A DNA stretch of 64,000 nucleotides from Paludisphaera mucosa (GCF_029589435.1 NZ_JARRAG010000001.1:1-64000); one strand, 5' to 3'; shown: positions 43,547 to 53,075, counted from the stretch's first letter. Made by a program: numbers and translations. Notes: generated by a model not told the origin, from the letters alone.

Positions 43547-43707
43547 GATCCTTCTCGGGAGGACGCGGTCCGGTCGCGACGCCCGTCTCCCTCGCAGGAC
43601 CGCCGCTGTAAGTTCGCCATTCTACCAGCGAGAGGCCGGTTTGAGAGCGCCGCGCGCGCGCTCGCCGCGCAGGCCCGGGCGTCGGGAGGCCCCTGGGAGC
43701 GTCGGCC

Positions 43708-45501
43708 TCACTCGCCCAGGGCCGCGTAACGGACGATCCGGAAGCGGGCGCCCTGGGCGTCGCGGATCCGGGCCGCGAGCTTCTCGTGGAGTTCGGGGGT
43801 CCAGGCCCCCCATCGGGTGAAGAAGGCCTCGGCGGCGGCCCGGTCGCCCTCGTACTGCGCCGCGAGCACTTCGCGGAGGAGGTCGGTGACGACTTCCGCG
43901 TACCGGGCGTAGTCGATGCTCAGCCGCGCGGTCGTCGGGTCGGCGGCGATCAGGCCCTTCTCCAGGAAGTAATTGAACTGGGCGAGCTGCATCGTCTGGT
44001 AGGGCTGGTCCTTGCGAGGTTTGACGTTCTGGAGCGTGCGACGGACGCCGCCGGCCTGGACGGCGCGGAGGAGGGTCGCGTCGATCGCGCCGTCCTTCGC
44101 CATGCGGTGCAGGGTGAACAGGGAGACGAGGTCGGCCTTCATCTCCTCGAGCGCGTCGGCCTGGTCCTGGAGGGCCGCGTCGAGCGTGCGTCCCTGCTTG
44201 TCACGATCTACGCCCAGGTAGTGGCCGACCTCGTGCCAGAGCGTCCGCTGGAAGTTCCCCGCCGGGGCGAGGTCGTCGGCGAACGCGTCGTTCGTGGCCG
44301 CCCTCCAGATCCGCAGGTCGGCCGCGAAGATTTCGGGGTGCTCCATCACGTTGCGACGCAGCAGGATGGTGCGGCCGTACTTGCGAGAGAAGGCCGCGTC
44401 GTTCGGCAGGATCGTCGCCGTGTTCGTGCCGCGGGCCTGGCCGAAGTCGGCGACGACGTCGTAGATCCCCACGGAGATGTCTTCCCGGACGCGTTTGTGA
44501 TGGTCGTAGGGGAGCGCGTCCTCCACCTGCTGGAGCCCGCCCAGCTTCTTGCGCAGCTCGTCGGTCGCCGCGCGATCGTTCAGGAGAAGGCTGAAGCTGG
44601 AGAACGCCTTCACCCCGAAGAGGGCGTCGTCGTAGGTCTCGTAGGCGCCGATCTGCGCGTTGAGCTTCTTGAAGCGGCCGGCGACCCACGACGCGTCGCC
44701 GCTCTCGTAATCGTTCGACAGGAGGTCGCGGGCGCGGTTGCGGAGGTAGGCGGCCAGATCCTCGTCGGTCGGCTCGATGCTGGCGGCGGCGTCGACCATA
44801 TGCTCGTAGGCCAGCCGTAGGTCGGCCCCGTAGGCCACCGCGTAAGGCACGGCGTAGAACGCCTTGGGGTCGGGGCTCCGGGAGAGCGCCTGCAGCTCGG
44901 CCTTGAGGCCCCGATGCAAGACGCCGAGGGCGCCGTCCTCGAGCGCCTTGAGGTCGCGATCGAGGCTCTCGCGCGTCGCCCGTCTTACGACGCTGCGCTC
45001 GGCGAGGATCGTGCTTCGGCGTTCGGGATGGGCGGCGATGAAGGCGTTCACCTCGTCGCCGGTCGCGTCGATCGGGTAGACGTTCCGCCCGGGGACCTGC
45101 GGGTCGACGGGCAGGAACGGCTCGCGGGCGTTGGCGAGCGTGGTGGCGATCGGGCCCTGGAAGAGCCGGTAGAGGTCGAGGAGGTCCTTCGTCCGCTTCG
45201 GCCCGCCCAGGCGGCGGTCCAGCGCGATCAGATCCCGTCCGGCCTTCAACGCCTGGTGGTGGCGAGCCTCCTCGTAGAGCCCCTGGAAGATCGCGCCGGC
45301 CTTGAGCAGGGAGCCGACGGCCGCCTTCTCGCCGTCGTCGAGCCCGGAGAGGTCGGGGGCCAGCCGGATCTCCTGGGTCTTCGCCAAAATCTCGACGACC
45401 TTGGCTTCGGGCCAGCATCCGCCGGGAAAGGCGGCCGGATCCTCGGCGAGCGCCGCGCCGGTCGTCATCAATCCCAGGGCCAGTCCGGATAGGAATTTCA
45501 T
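43708..45501 (-). CDS. M49-like (dipeptidyl-peptidase III-type) zinc metallopeptidase, exported
   Basis: A 597-residue protein with signal peptide (MKFLSGLALGLMTTGAALAE). The zinc motif is LWHEVGHYLG (His423, Glu424, His427), then a third ligand in ALEEMKADLVSL (Glu452/Glu453). This is an HExxH version of the M49 motif (canonical HExxGH), as reported in some bacterial members such as Caldithrix. Around it are the family segments GTNTATILPND and ILLRRNVMEHPEI. M49 enzymes cleave dipeptides from the N-terminus of short peptides. The upstream region is divergent from a lactonase gene. Confidence 0.85.
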   Translation of the reverse strand: MKFLSGLALGLMTTGAALAEDPAAFPGGCWPEAKVVEILAKTQEIRLAPDLSGLDDGEKAAVGSLLKAGAIFQGLYEEARHHQALKAGRDLIALDRRLGGPKRTKDLLDLYRLFQGPIATTLANAREPFLPVDPQVPGRNVYPIDATGDEVNAFIAAHPERRSTILAERSVVRRATRESLDRDLKALEDGALGVLHRGLKAELQALSRSPDPKAFYAVPYAVAYGADLRLAYEHMVDAAASIEPTDEDLAAYLRNRARDLLSNDYESGDASWVAGRFKKLNAQIGAYETYDDALFGVKAFSSFSLLLNDRAATDELRKKLGGLQQVEDALPYDHHKRVREDISVGIYDVVADFGQARGTNTATILPNDAAFSRKYGRTILLRRNVMEHPEIFAADLRIWRAATNDAFADDLAPAGNFQRTLWHEVGHYLGVDRDKQGRTLDAALQDQADALEEMKADLVSLFTLHRMAKDGAIDATLLRAVQAGGVRRTLQNVKPRKDQPYQTMQLAQFNYFLEKGLIAADPTTARLSIDYARYAEVVTDLLREVLAAQYEGDRAAAEAFFTRWGAWTPELHEKLAARIRDAQGARFRIVRYAALGE

Positions 45502-45824
45502 GATATGACCGCTCGCGAATTTTATGGAGGAGTGCGGGCTCGAGGCGCGGCGACGTCGGAGGTCCCCCCGCGTCCATTAGATTCGACGGCCCGGGCGCGC
45601 TCAAGGAAATAGCCGGCCGCCGGGAAAACTCGACGGCGCCGCGACTCGTTCCCGGATCGCACGGACGACGGTCCGGGCCGGCCGTCGAATCGCCCGCTCG
45701 GCTTGCGTCGCGTGCGGCCCGCCGTGAGAATCTCATGGCGAACGCCGCACAGCTCCGAGGACGACGATCCGGTCGAGCCGCTGCACTCATCACGGTCCGC
45801 ATCGCCAAAGGTTACATCAACCCC
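45502..45824. promoter_or_regulatory. Divergent intergenic region upstream of the lactonase and M49-like genes
   Basis: About 320 bp between divergent genes. The only AT-rich element is the segment at about 45517-45526 (GAATTTTATG), giving CATAAAATTC on the minus strand as a possible -10 for the peptidase. The rest is GC-rich with no recognised elements or gene. Confidence 0.3.
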
Positions 45825-47090
45825 ATGACATCATCCGATCCTTCCCGTCGCTCGTTCCTGAAGGTCTCCGCGGCGCTGGCGGGGGCGGCCCCGCGGCTGG
45901 CCGGCACGCTGCGGGCGGGGCAGGGCGAGGCCCCGCTGTTCGCCTACGTCGGGACCTTCAGCTCGCCGCTCAAGGACATGCTGCCGACCCAGGTGGACCT
46001 GCCGCCGGGCAACGGCCGGGGCATCCATATCTTCCGGGCGGACCGCGGCACCGGCGCGTTGACGGCCGTCGGCGTCCACGAGCTGGGTGCGAGCCCGAGC
46101 TGCCTGGCCCTGAACGCCGCCGGCGATCGGCTGTACTCGGCCAACGAGACCGACCGGCAGGGCGACGACAAGCAGGGGACCGTCGGCGCCTTCGCCGTCG
46201 ATCGGGCGGACGGCTCGCTGAGGCCGCTGAACTCCGTCCGCTCCGGCGGCGCGGGGCCGACCTACGTGAGCCTCCATCCGTCGGGCCGGTTCCTGCTGGT
46301 GGCGAACTACTTCGGCGGCTCGGTGGCGGTGCTGCCGATCCTGGCCGACGGCCGCCTGGGCGACGCGGTGGACGTCAAAACCGACGCCGGCGCGATCGGC
46401 CCCCGGCGCGCGCCGCACGCCGCGCCGGGCAGCTTCGCCTTCAGCGGGCACGACCGGACCCACGCGCACATGATCCAGGCCGACCCCGCGGGGCGGTTCG
46501 TGCTCCACGTCGACCTGGGGCTGGACCGGATCTTCGTCTGGAAGTTCGACGACAAGACGGGGGCGCTGACCCCGAACGAGCCCCACGCGGTCGCGCTGCC
46601 GCCCGGGGACGGGCCACGGCATTTCCACTTCCACCCCAACGGCCGCTGGTTCTACTCGATCCAGGAGGAGGGTTCGACCCTCGTCCTGTTCGACTACGAC
46701 GCGGCGACGGGACGCCTGACCGAGCGGCAGACGATCTCGACGCTCCCCCCCGGGTTCGCCGGCAGCAACTTCACCTCCGAGGTCCTGGTCTCGGCGGACG
46801 GCCGGTTCGTCTACGCGGGCAACCGCCTGCACGACAGCATCGGCATCTTCGCCGTCGGCCCGGACGGCTCGCTATCGTACGTGGGCGAGGAGTGGACCCA
46901 CGGCGACTACCCCCGCAGCTTCAGCTTCGACCCTACGGGCCGGTTCCTCTACTGCTGCAACCAGCGCGGCGATAATATCGCCGTCTTCCGGGCGAACAGC
47001 GAGACGGGAGGCCTCGCGTTCACGGGGCACTACGTCCCGGTGGGCAACCCCTCGCACGTGGTCTTCCTGGATGCGGCCAGGGGGAAGTGA
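45825..47090 (+). CDS. Tat-exported lactonase family protein (6-phosphogluconolactonase-like beta-propeller)
   Basis: A 421-residue protein. ATG 45825 gives a Tat signal (SDPSRRSFLKVSAALAG); an ATG 90 bases earlier only adds non-homologous residues. The seven-bladed beta-propeller of the lactonase family is visible in repeated units: ELGASPSCLALNAAGDRLYS, GAGPTYVSLHPSGRFLLVAN, GDGPRHFHFHPNGRWFY, and GDYPRSFSFDPTGRFLYCCN. Export makes a role in lactone hydrolysis outside the cytoplasm, or a non-enzymatic role, more likely than the pentose phosphate pathway. It precedes the zinc-ribbon protein by 25 bp. Confidence 0.92.
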   Translation: MTSSDPSRRSFLKVSAALAGAAPRLAGTLRAGQGEAPLFAYVGTFSSPLKDMLPTQVDLPPGNGRGIHIFRADRGTGALTAVGVHELGASPSCLALNAAGDRLYSANETDRQGDDKQGTVGAFAVDRADGSLRPLNSVRSGGAGPTYVSLHPSGRFLLVANYFGGSVAVLPILADGRLGDAVDVKTDAGAIGPRRAPHAAPGSFAFSGHDRTHAHMIQADPAGRFVLHVDLGLDRIFVWKFDDKTGALTPNEPHAVALPPGDGPRHFHFHPNGRWFYSIQEEGSTLVLFDYDAATGRLTERQTISTLPPGFAGSNFTSEVLVSADGRFVYAGNRLHDSIGIFAVGPDGSLSYVGEEWTHGDYPRSFSFDPTGRFLYCCNQRGDNIAVFRANSETGGLAFTGHYVPVGNPSHVVFLDAARGK

Positions 47091-47115
47091 TCGTTCGGCG
47101 ACGACCGGAGGAGCG

Positions 47116-47640
47116 ATGGAGACCGCCTGCTGTCCTCGTTGCCGCGGGACGTCCGTCTTGACGGTCGACGTCTGGACGGGTGAGGGGATCCCCCCGGGAT
47201 ATCCGGCCAGCGTCCGGCCGCGCCACTGTCGCCCGCCGGGCGCCGGCTTCGGCCTCCCGGCGTTCTCCGCCTGTTTCACATGCGGCCTCGTCTGGTCGTC
47301 CGTCGAACCGGACGCGCTTCGGGGCTTCATCCATCGTCGCGGCGAGGAGATCGCCAGGCAGCACCTCGACGAGATCGAACGGGGGCCGTTCCGCGACCTG
47401 CCGGACACGGACCTGGCGCGCGAGATCGGGGCGGCGATCGCGGACGTCGACGCCCTGTCGCGCGCCGGCTCGTCGGCGGTGCCCCGCCGCTATCGCGAGC
47501 TGCGGGGCGTGCCGTGGGATCAGGCGCTGCACGACACCAGGAACTGGCGCCGCCTCACCCGCGAGGAGAAGCTGGAACTCTTCGGCTGGGCCCCGAAGAA
47601 GAAGTCGGCGCTCGACGACTTCGACGCGCCGTTCCCCTGA
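47116..47640 (+). CDS. Zinc-ribbon-like protein of unknown function
   Basis: A 174-residue cytoplasmic protein from ATG 47116 (GGAGGAGC upstream). Two CxxC pairs at residues 5-9 (CCPRC) and about 52-55 (CFTC) could make a zinc ribbon, separated by a Gly/Pro-rich loop. The C-terminal half is charged and helical (LTREEKLELFGW). No family is recognised. It is probably co-transcribed with the lactonase and convergent with the transporter gene. Confidence 0.72.
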   Translation: METACCPRCRGTSVLTVDVWTGEGIPPGYPASVRPRHCRPPGAGFGLPAFSACFTCGLVWSSVEPDALRGFIHRRGEEIARQHLDEIERGPFRDLPDTDLAREIGAAIADVDALSRAGSSAVPRRYRELRGVPWDQALHDTRNWRRLTREEKLELFGWAPKKKSALDDFDAPFP

Positions 47641-47652
47641 AACCGGCGGACC

Positions 47653-49131
47653 TCACGAGGCGAGCAGGCTCCGCGCCAGGTCGAAGGCGCTGTAGCCGGC
47701 GACGATCGTGATGGCGACGAAGGCGATCCAGGTGCAGGCGTCGCTCAGCCGCGACGGGCCGACGCGCGGGTCGTCGTCGCGGCGGCGGAGGTAGATCGTC
47801 GCGCCGGCGATCAGGGGGAGCATCATCCCCTGCGCCACGCCGCCCGCCTTGACGAGCCCCAGCGGCTCGCGGACCGCGTAATAGAGGGCCAGCGCCAGCG
47901 CCGGGTAGACCACGCAGAAGACCTTGATCGCGCGTTCGCGGCCCGCGTCGCCCGCCGGCCGCCAGAGGCCGGTCAGGTTCAGGAAGTCGACCGTCAGCCG
48001 GGCGTTGGCGGCGGTCGCGACGTAGAGCGTCTTGAACAGGACGGCCCATGCGCCGAGCAGGAAGGCGATGCGGACGCCGCCCCGCAGCGGCTCCAGCGGC
48101 GTCCCCTCGAGCGGCCCCAGGTACATCCGGGCGAGCGTGGGGATCATCTCGGGCCCCTTGGGGTCGAGCCCCTGGGGGTGGAGGACCGCCGCGCCCAGCA
48201 GGTAGAAGGCGACCGTGGCGATCGTGAAGACGAGCATGCTGACCCAGGCGTCGAGCTGCATGACCCGCGTCCAGCCCCGGGCGCGATCGACCCAGCCCGA
48301 GTCGTCGCCGCGCGGGCGGGGGCCGACGAACCGGGCGTAGCCCTTCTCGATGCACCAGTAAGGATAGGCCACGAGTTCGGCCGCGCCCACGCCGGTGATC
48401 CCGAACGCCGAGAACGCCAGCCCCACGGCCGTCGCGGGCAGCGCCAGCGTGAAGCCCGAGGCGACGTCCGGGAAGCCGATGCGGAACCGCGTCCATTGCA
48501 GGACCGCCACGCTGGCGACCGTGTAGAGCGTCACCGCGGCGACCAGGATCGTGGTGATCCGCTCGATCCGGCGGTAGCCGCCCGAGAGCAGCAGGGCCGA
48601 CGCCGCCAGCGTCGTCAGCGCGGCCCAGATGTACTCCTCGCGGGTCTTGAGGAACGCCCCCCACGACGGCGACACCGAGCCGACCGCCGAGGCCATGGCG
48701 TCGGACGCCCCCGGGAAGGCCATGTGCGCCGCCTGGCCGACGGTCCCCTCCATCGCGGCGATCTGCGCCTGCGTCGCCAGCATCATGAACAGCCAGAGCC
48801 AGCAGATCCACGAGGCCCCCGCGCGGGGGCCGGGCAGGGTGTCGAAGGCCGCGAGCGTCGTCTTGCCGTGGACGATCGCGTAGCGGCCCAGCTCGACCTG
48901 GACGAACACCTTGACGACGCAGCTCGCCAGGATCAGCCAGAGCAGCGTGAACCCCGCCTTGGCTCCCAGGCCCGTCGTGTTGATCAGCTCGCCCGTGCCG
49001 ACGATCGCCGCGGCCAGGATCAGGCCGGGGCCGATCCGCCCCAGCGCCTTCCTCAGCGTCCGCGGCGGCTCCTCGACGGCGTCGGCCGGCGTGGCGTAGA
49101 GGTCGTGTTCCTCGGGCGCATGCTCGCTCAT
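47653..49131 (-). CDS. Nramp-fold transporter with non-canonical TM1 and TM6 motifs
   Basis: A 492-residue polytopic protein of the Nramp (SLC11) superfamily from ATG 49131. TM1 carries GPGLILAAAIVGTGELINTT, where true Nramps have a DPGN metal-binding motif, and TM6 reads AFGITGVGAAELVAYPYW, where MPH would be expected. TM2-TM3 and the rest of the 11-helix layout follow the superfamily (ELGRYAIVHGKTTL, WLFMMLATQAQIA). The N-terminal 30 residues are acidic and soluble. Since the metal ligands are absent, substrate is uncertain; such VGTGEL-type members are common in planctomycetes. It is convergent with the zinc-ribbon gene and divergent from a kinase gene. Confidence 0.88.
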   Translation of the reverse strand: MSEHAPEEHDLYATPADAVEEPPRTLRKALGRIGPGLILAAAIVGTGELINTTGLGAKAGFTLLWLILASCVVKVFVQVELGRYAIVHGKTTLAAFDTLPGPRAGASWICWLWLFMMLATQAQIAAMEGTVGQAAHMAFPGASDAMASAVGSVSPSWGAFLKTREEYIWAALTTLAASALLLSGGYRRIERITTILVAAVTLYTVASVAVLQWTRFRIGFPDVASGFTLALPATAVGLAFSAFGITGVGAAELVAYPYWCIEKGYARFVGPRPRGDDSGWVDRARGWTRVMQLDAWVSMLVFTIATVAFYLLGAAVLHPQGLDPKGPEMIPTLARMYLGPLEGTPLEPLRGGVRIAFLLGAWAVLFKTLYVATAANARLTVDFLNLTGLWRPAGDAGRERAIKVFCVVYPALALALYYAVREPLGLVKAGGVAQGMMLPLIAGATIYLRRRDDDPRVGPSRLSDACTWIAFVAITIVAGYSAFDLARSLLAS

Positions 49132-49367
49132 CGATCCCGGCTCCGATCCGACCTGGCGACGCGACGACCCTCCGCCCCGCGACAGGCGAATCATCCTACG
49201 GGGCCGCGAGGGCCGACGCCATCGGCTTGTCGGGCGGGCCGCGTCGACTTCCGGCAACATCCATCGCTTCATCGTGCTCGGCCCGTGAATGGGGCCTAGC
49301 GTTGAATCAGGAGGCCGGCGCGAAGCGGCCCGGGCCGGCACACCATCCAGGAGGCGAAACGACGACC

Positions 49368-50564
49368 ATGATCGCCGTGAACGACCCATCCCCGCGCGGA
49401 GCCGCGCGCGGTCCCCGACTCCGGCCGGTCGACGCCTCGCACGCGGCGACGCCGTCCGCCCTGACCCACCTGTTGATCTCGGGGGCCGCGGGCGATTCCT
49501 GCGGCATGAGCCTGGATTCGGGGATCATCGCGACGTCCGCCCCGCCGGCCGCGCCGCGGGATTCGCGGCTCCGGCCGTTCCAGCGGGTCGGCCCGTATCG
49601 GCTGCTCGCGCGGCTCGGTCGCGGGGCCCAGGGCGAGGTCTGGAAGGCCGTGCGCGGCGACGCCCGCAGCCACGTCGTCGCCCTGAAGATCCTCAACCAG
49701 GGGCTCTCGATCCACCCCCGCCGGCTGGCCCAGTTCCGCCGCGAGGCCGAGCGCGGGGCGCGGCTCGCCGGGCCGTCGCTGCTCCAGGTCGTCGACGCCG
49801 GCGAGGCCGACGGCTGCTTCTACATGGCCATGCCCTACGTCGAGGCCGCGACTCTCCACGACGTGATCCACGAGCGCCGCGTCCGTCGCATGGGCGAGCC
49901 CGCGCTCCCCGTCCATCCCCTCGTCGCGATGGCCGACGCGCCCTATTACGTGGAGGCCGCCCGAGCCCTGGCGCGGGCCGCGCGGGCCCTCGACCACGTC
50001 CACGTCCACCGCGTCGCGCATCGCGACGTCAAGCCGGCCAACATCCTGCTGGAGCGTCGTCGGCCGTTCGGCGTCTACCTCTGCGACCTGGGCCTCGGCC
50101 GCGACCTCGACCTGGCGACGAGCGAGCAGATGCGCGACGGCGCCGGGACGCCCATGTACATGTCCCCGGAACGCCTGCTGAAGGCCCCGGCCGACGAGGT
50201 CCTGTCCGACGTCTACTCGATGGGCGTGACCCTGTTCGAGACCCTGACCCTCGGCCGCCTGTTCGAGACGATCCGCGACGTCCCCCCCCCGGCGCTCGCC
50301 TCCCTGCTCGCCAGGGCCCGGCCGCGTCGGCCTCGCGCGGTGGACCCGTCCCTCCCCGACTGCTTCGAGGCCGTCATCCTCAAGGCCACCGCCCGCGACC
50401 CCGACGCGCGGTTCCGCTCGGCCGCCGAGCTGGCCTCGGCCCTCGAACGCGCCCTCCCCGAGGCCCGCCGCGAGCTGGGTCTCGTCGGGCCTCCGCCCCG
50501 CCCGCGCTTCTTGACCCCGCGCCCGCACCGGTCCCCCGCGGACGTCCGCGCCGAAGTGCGGTAG
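49368..50564 (+). CDS. Ser/Thr protein kinase
   Basis: A 398-residue soluble kinase. I start at ATG 49368 (GGAGG is about 14 bases upstream, rather far). About 75 residues of Ser/Ala/Pro-rich N-terminal extension lead into YRLLARLGRGAQGEVWKA (glycine loop about 84-89), ALKIL (Lys107), HRDVKPANILL (Asp220), DLGLGRD in place of DFG (Asp240), GTPMYMSPE and DVYSMGVTLFE. No transmembrane helix or PASTA-type sensor is present, and the C-terminus is a short Pro/Arg tail. It is 36 bp upstream of a hydrolase gene. Confidence 0.92.
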   Translation: MIAVNDPSPRGAARGPRLRPVDASHAATPSALTHLLISGAAGDSCGMSLDSGIIATSAPPAAPRDSRLRPFQRVGPYRLLARLGRGAQGEVWKAVRGDARSHVVALKILNQGLSIHPRRLAQFRREAERGARLAGPSLLQVVDAGEADGCFYMAMPYVEAATLHDVIHERRVRRMGEPALPVHPLVAMADAPYYVEAARALARAARALDHVHVHRVAHRDVKPANILLERRRPFGVYLCDLGLGRDLDLATSEQMRDGAGTPMYMSPERLLKAPADEVLSDVYSMGVTLFETLTLGRLFETIRDVPPPALASLLARARPRRPRAVDPSLPDCFEAVILKATARDPDARFRSAAELASALERALPEARRELGLVGPPPRPRFLTPRPHRSPADVRAEVR

Positions 50565-50600
50565 AGTGGGACGCGCCGCGATCGATCAAGGAGGATGACG

Positions 50601-51347
50601 ATGGACGTCCCCGGGAGCCCCGCCTGCCTCGCCGTCCACGGCCTGGGAGGCGGCCCCTACGAGCTGCAACCCTTGGCCGACGCCCTGCGCGCGAAGGGCC
50701 GACGCGTCGCCGCGCCGACCCTCCCCGGCCACGACGGTCCCGGTCCCGTCATGCCCGCGTCGACCTGGGCCGACTGGACCGGGGCGGCGGAGGGCTGGTA
50801 CGACGAGCTGGCCCAGGAACCGGGCCCGGTGAGCGTCGTCGGCTTCTCGACGGGCGCGTTGATCGCGCTGCACCTGGCGAGCCGGCGGCCCGTCGCCCGC
50901 CTGGTCCTGATCGCCCCGTTCCTGGCGATCCGCTATACGGCCTGGCTCCCGTTCCGGGCCTCGCACGTCCTCCGGGCGGTCGCCCCCCTCGTCCCGGATC
51001 TCCGCCGCCGCGCCCCGGCCGTGCGCGACCCCGAGGCGCGGGGTCGGCTCGCCGCGCTCGACCGCTACCGCACGTTCAGCCTCCCCGCGGCCCTCTCGGC
51101 CCTGGAGCTGATCGAGGCCGTCGCGCCGACGCTGCCGGCGATCGCCGCGCCGGTCTTGATCATCCAGGGGGCCCTCGACACGGTCGTCGAGCCCGCACGC
51201 GCCGCCTGGCTCCGCGACCGCCTGGGCTCGCGAGTCAAGCGGCTGGTCATGCTGGATCGCAGCGACCACCTGGCGCTCCACGACCGCGACCGCGACCGCG
51301 CGATCGCCGAGGCGGTCGCGTTCCTGGACGAACCGATGCTCGACTGA
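50601..51347 (+). CDS. Alpha/beta hydrolase (carboxylesterase-like)
   Basis: A 248-residue alpha/beta hydrolase. ATG 50601 is preferred to ATG 50595 because the Shine-Dalgarno AAGGAGG directly abuts the latter. The oxyanion start is CLAVHGLGGGPYEL, the nucleophile elbow is VVGFSTGALIAL (Ser), the acid is in IIQGALDTVVEP and the His is in RSDHLAL. The overall pattern resembles Est30-type carboxylesterases/monoglyceride lipases. The substrate is not known. Confidence 0.9.
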   Translation: MDVPGSPACLAVHGLGGGPYELQPLADALRAKGRRVAAPTLPGHDGPGPVMPASTWADWTGAAEGWYDELAQEPGPVSVVGFSTGALIALHLASRRPVARLVLIAPFLAIRYTAWLPFRASHVLRAVAPLVPDLRRRAPAVRDPEARGRLAALDRYRTFSLPAALSALELIEAVAPTLPAIAAPVLIIQGALDTVVEPARAAWLRDRLGSRVKRLVMLDRSDHLALHDRDRDRAIAEAVAFLDEPMLD

Positions 51348-51361
51348 CCCGTCGGCTCCGC

Positions 51362-52927
51362 TCAGGGCCGATTCGGCCCGTTGATGGTCGCGTTCGGGCC
51401 GAACCGGATGTGCAGGCTGGCGTGTCCGGCGAAGCGGTCGCCGTAGATGGCGCGAACCACGGCCCAATCGGCCAGCACCGCGAGCGACGACGCCACGACC
51501 CCCGCCGCAACCAGCCGCCCCCATCGCACGCGCCGGGCGCCCGCGATCGCGGCCGGCGCCGCCTCGGCCTCGCCGCGCGGCGGCGACGCCAGCAGCAGGA
51601 TCAGCGTGCAGATCACCGCGTTCGCATAGACGACGCCCTCTGTGATCAGGCGTTGATCGGCGAATTTGACCAGGGCCTTTTCGAAGTTGCCGACGACGAC
51701 GATCGCCAGCAGGATCAGGTACAGACCCTGGCCCCGGCCGATCGCCGACTCGGGGACGACGGCGATCGGCCGGCGGTCGTGGCGGATCATCAGCACGAAC
51801 AGGGCCGCCGCCGCGATCGCGAAGCCCAGGTCGAACCAGGTCTCGGCGGCGACCCCGTACATCGCCGCCGGCACGGCCTGGACGTCGACCCAGTGGCCGA
51901 CGCTCTTGCGGAAGTTCACCAAGGGGATCGCCAGCAGGGTGAACGCCACCGCCAGGCGCTCCGGCCATCGTCGCGAGGATGGAATGATCCCGTCATCGAT
52001 CGTCCCGGCCCGCGCGGCGAGCCCCGCGACGGCCAGCGCCAGGCCCAGGCCGTTGATCAGGCCCGTCGTCTGCTCCAGGACGCTGTGCCAGTTCGTCTCG
52101 TAGCCGCTGGTCACGGCGACGAGCTTGATCATCGACGCCCCGGCGAAGCTGATCCCCCCCACGACCCCCGTGACGACCGCGGCTCGCGCGACCTGGGGCA
52201 AACCGTTGCGCAGGCAGTAGGCGAGCATCCCCGCGACCAGGCCCACCATCCCGGCCCAGTTGTCGCCCCGGGGCGGGGTCATCCTCAATCCCAGGATCGG
52301 CACGAGCGTCAGGAACCCGATCCACCACCCGATGGTCATGTGCAGGATCAGCGACGTCGCGCGATCGACCCGCCGCCGGACCCCCGCGTAGATCAGGACC
52401 GCCGCCATCGCGAAGGAGACCCCCAGCCAGTCGGAGTCGTACCAGTTGAGGCTGTAACCGCTTTGATGCAACCAGGGTTGGACGAGCCGGCCCTGGACCT
52501 GCCAGGCCGCGAAGACGGCCAGGATCGGTGGGAACAGTTCGACCAGGCGGTCGCGGTCGGCCTCCGCGGGGAGCGCCGTGCCGGCCCCGCCGGGCGCGGC
52601 CCAGAGGAAGCCGATCACGAACAGGCTGGCGAATCCATATAAAACGGACTCCGAATGCCCCGAATGGGTGTAGCCGATCACCTGCATGTACGAGATGCTG
52701 CCCCCGAACGACCATCCCAGCGCCCCGAAGAGGGCGAAGAACGGCAGCCGCCCATACCAGTCGCGGCGGCCCGAGAGGAGCACCGCCGCCATCGCCGCCA
52801 GGGCCCCCGGGATCATCGCCCCGTACTCGTGGCCGAAGTTTCCGCGTATCCCCCAGCCCACTGAGAGCGAGAGGGCCGTCAGCACCCAGAACGCCGCACC
52901 CGTCGCGACCGTCGATCCCGGCATCAT
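51362..52927 (-). CDS. Large multi-helix membrane protein of unknown function
   Basis: A 521-residue membrane protein from ATG 52927 (GGAGGGG upstream), with about 12 hydrophobic helices. The first part is WGIRGNFGHEYGAMIPGALAAM, with His and Glu conserved-looking in a helix, and then GWSFGGSISYMQVIGYTHSG. I recall related uncharacterised proteins in Planctomycetota but no function. A C-terminal cytoplasmic tail contains RRVRWGRL and ends in NATINGPNRP. It is divergent from mpg. Confidence 0.75.
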   Translation of the reverse strand: MMPGSTVATGAAFWVLTALSLSVGWGIRGNFGHEYGAMIPGALAAMAAVLLSGRRDWYGRLPFFALFGALGWSFGGSISYMQVIGYTHSGHSESVLYGFASLFVIGFLWAAPGGAGTALPAEADRDRLVELFPPILAVFAAWQVQGRLVQPWLHQSGYSLNWYDSDWLGVSFAMAAVLIYAGVRRRVDRATSLILHMTIGWWIGFLTLVPILGLRMTPPRGDNWAGMVGLVAGMLAYCLRNGLPQVARAAVVTGVVGGISFAGASMIKLVAVTSGYETNWHSVLEQTTGLINGLGLALAVAGLAARAGTIDDGIIPSSRRWPERLAVAFTLLAIPLVNFRKSVGHWVDVQAVPAAMYGVAAETWFDLGFAIAAAALFVLMIRHDRRPIAVVPESAIGRGQGLYLILLAIVVVGNFEKALVKFADQRLITEGVVYANAVICTLILLLASPPRGEAEAAPAAIAGARRVRWGRLVAAGVVASSLAVLADWAVVRAIYGDRFAGHASLHIRFGPNATINGPNRP

Positions 52928-53075
52928 CGCCCCTCCTCGTTCCGAACCCATCGCCCCATCCCCGCACGCAGGGATCGCGGGTCCAGGGTACGGGCTTAAC
53001 GAGCCTCCGGCAACGACCGACGGGGATCGCAAGTCGACGTTGCCTTGCGCATCGGAACGCGGGTAGGCTGATCGA

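Noticed and set aside
49289-52642. A 1117-codon plus-strand frame through the kinase, hydrolase and membrane protein genes
   Set aside because: Runs in the wrong frame of three clear genes and is Arg/Pro-rich; no protein family appears.
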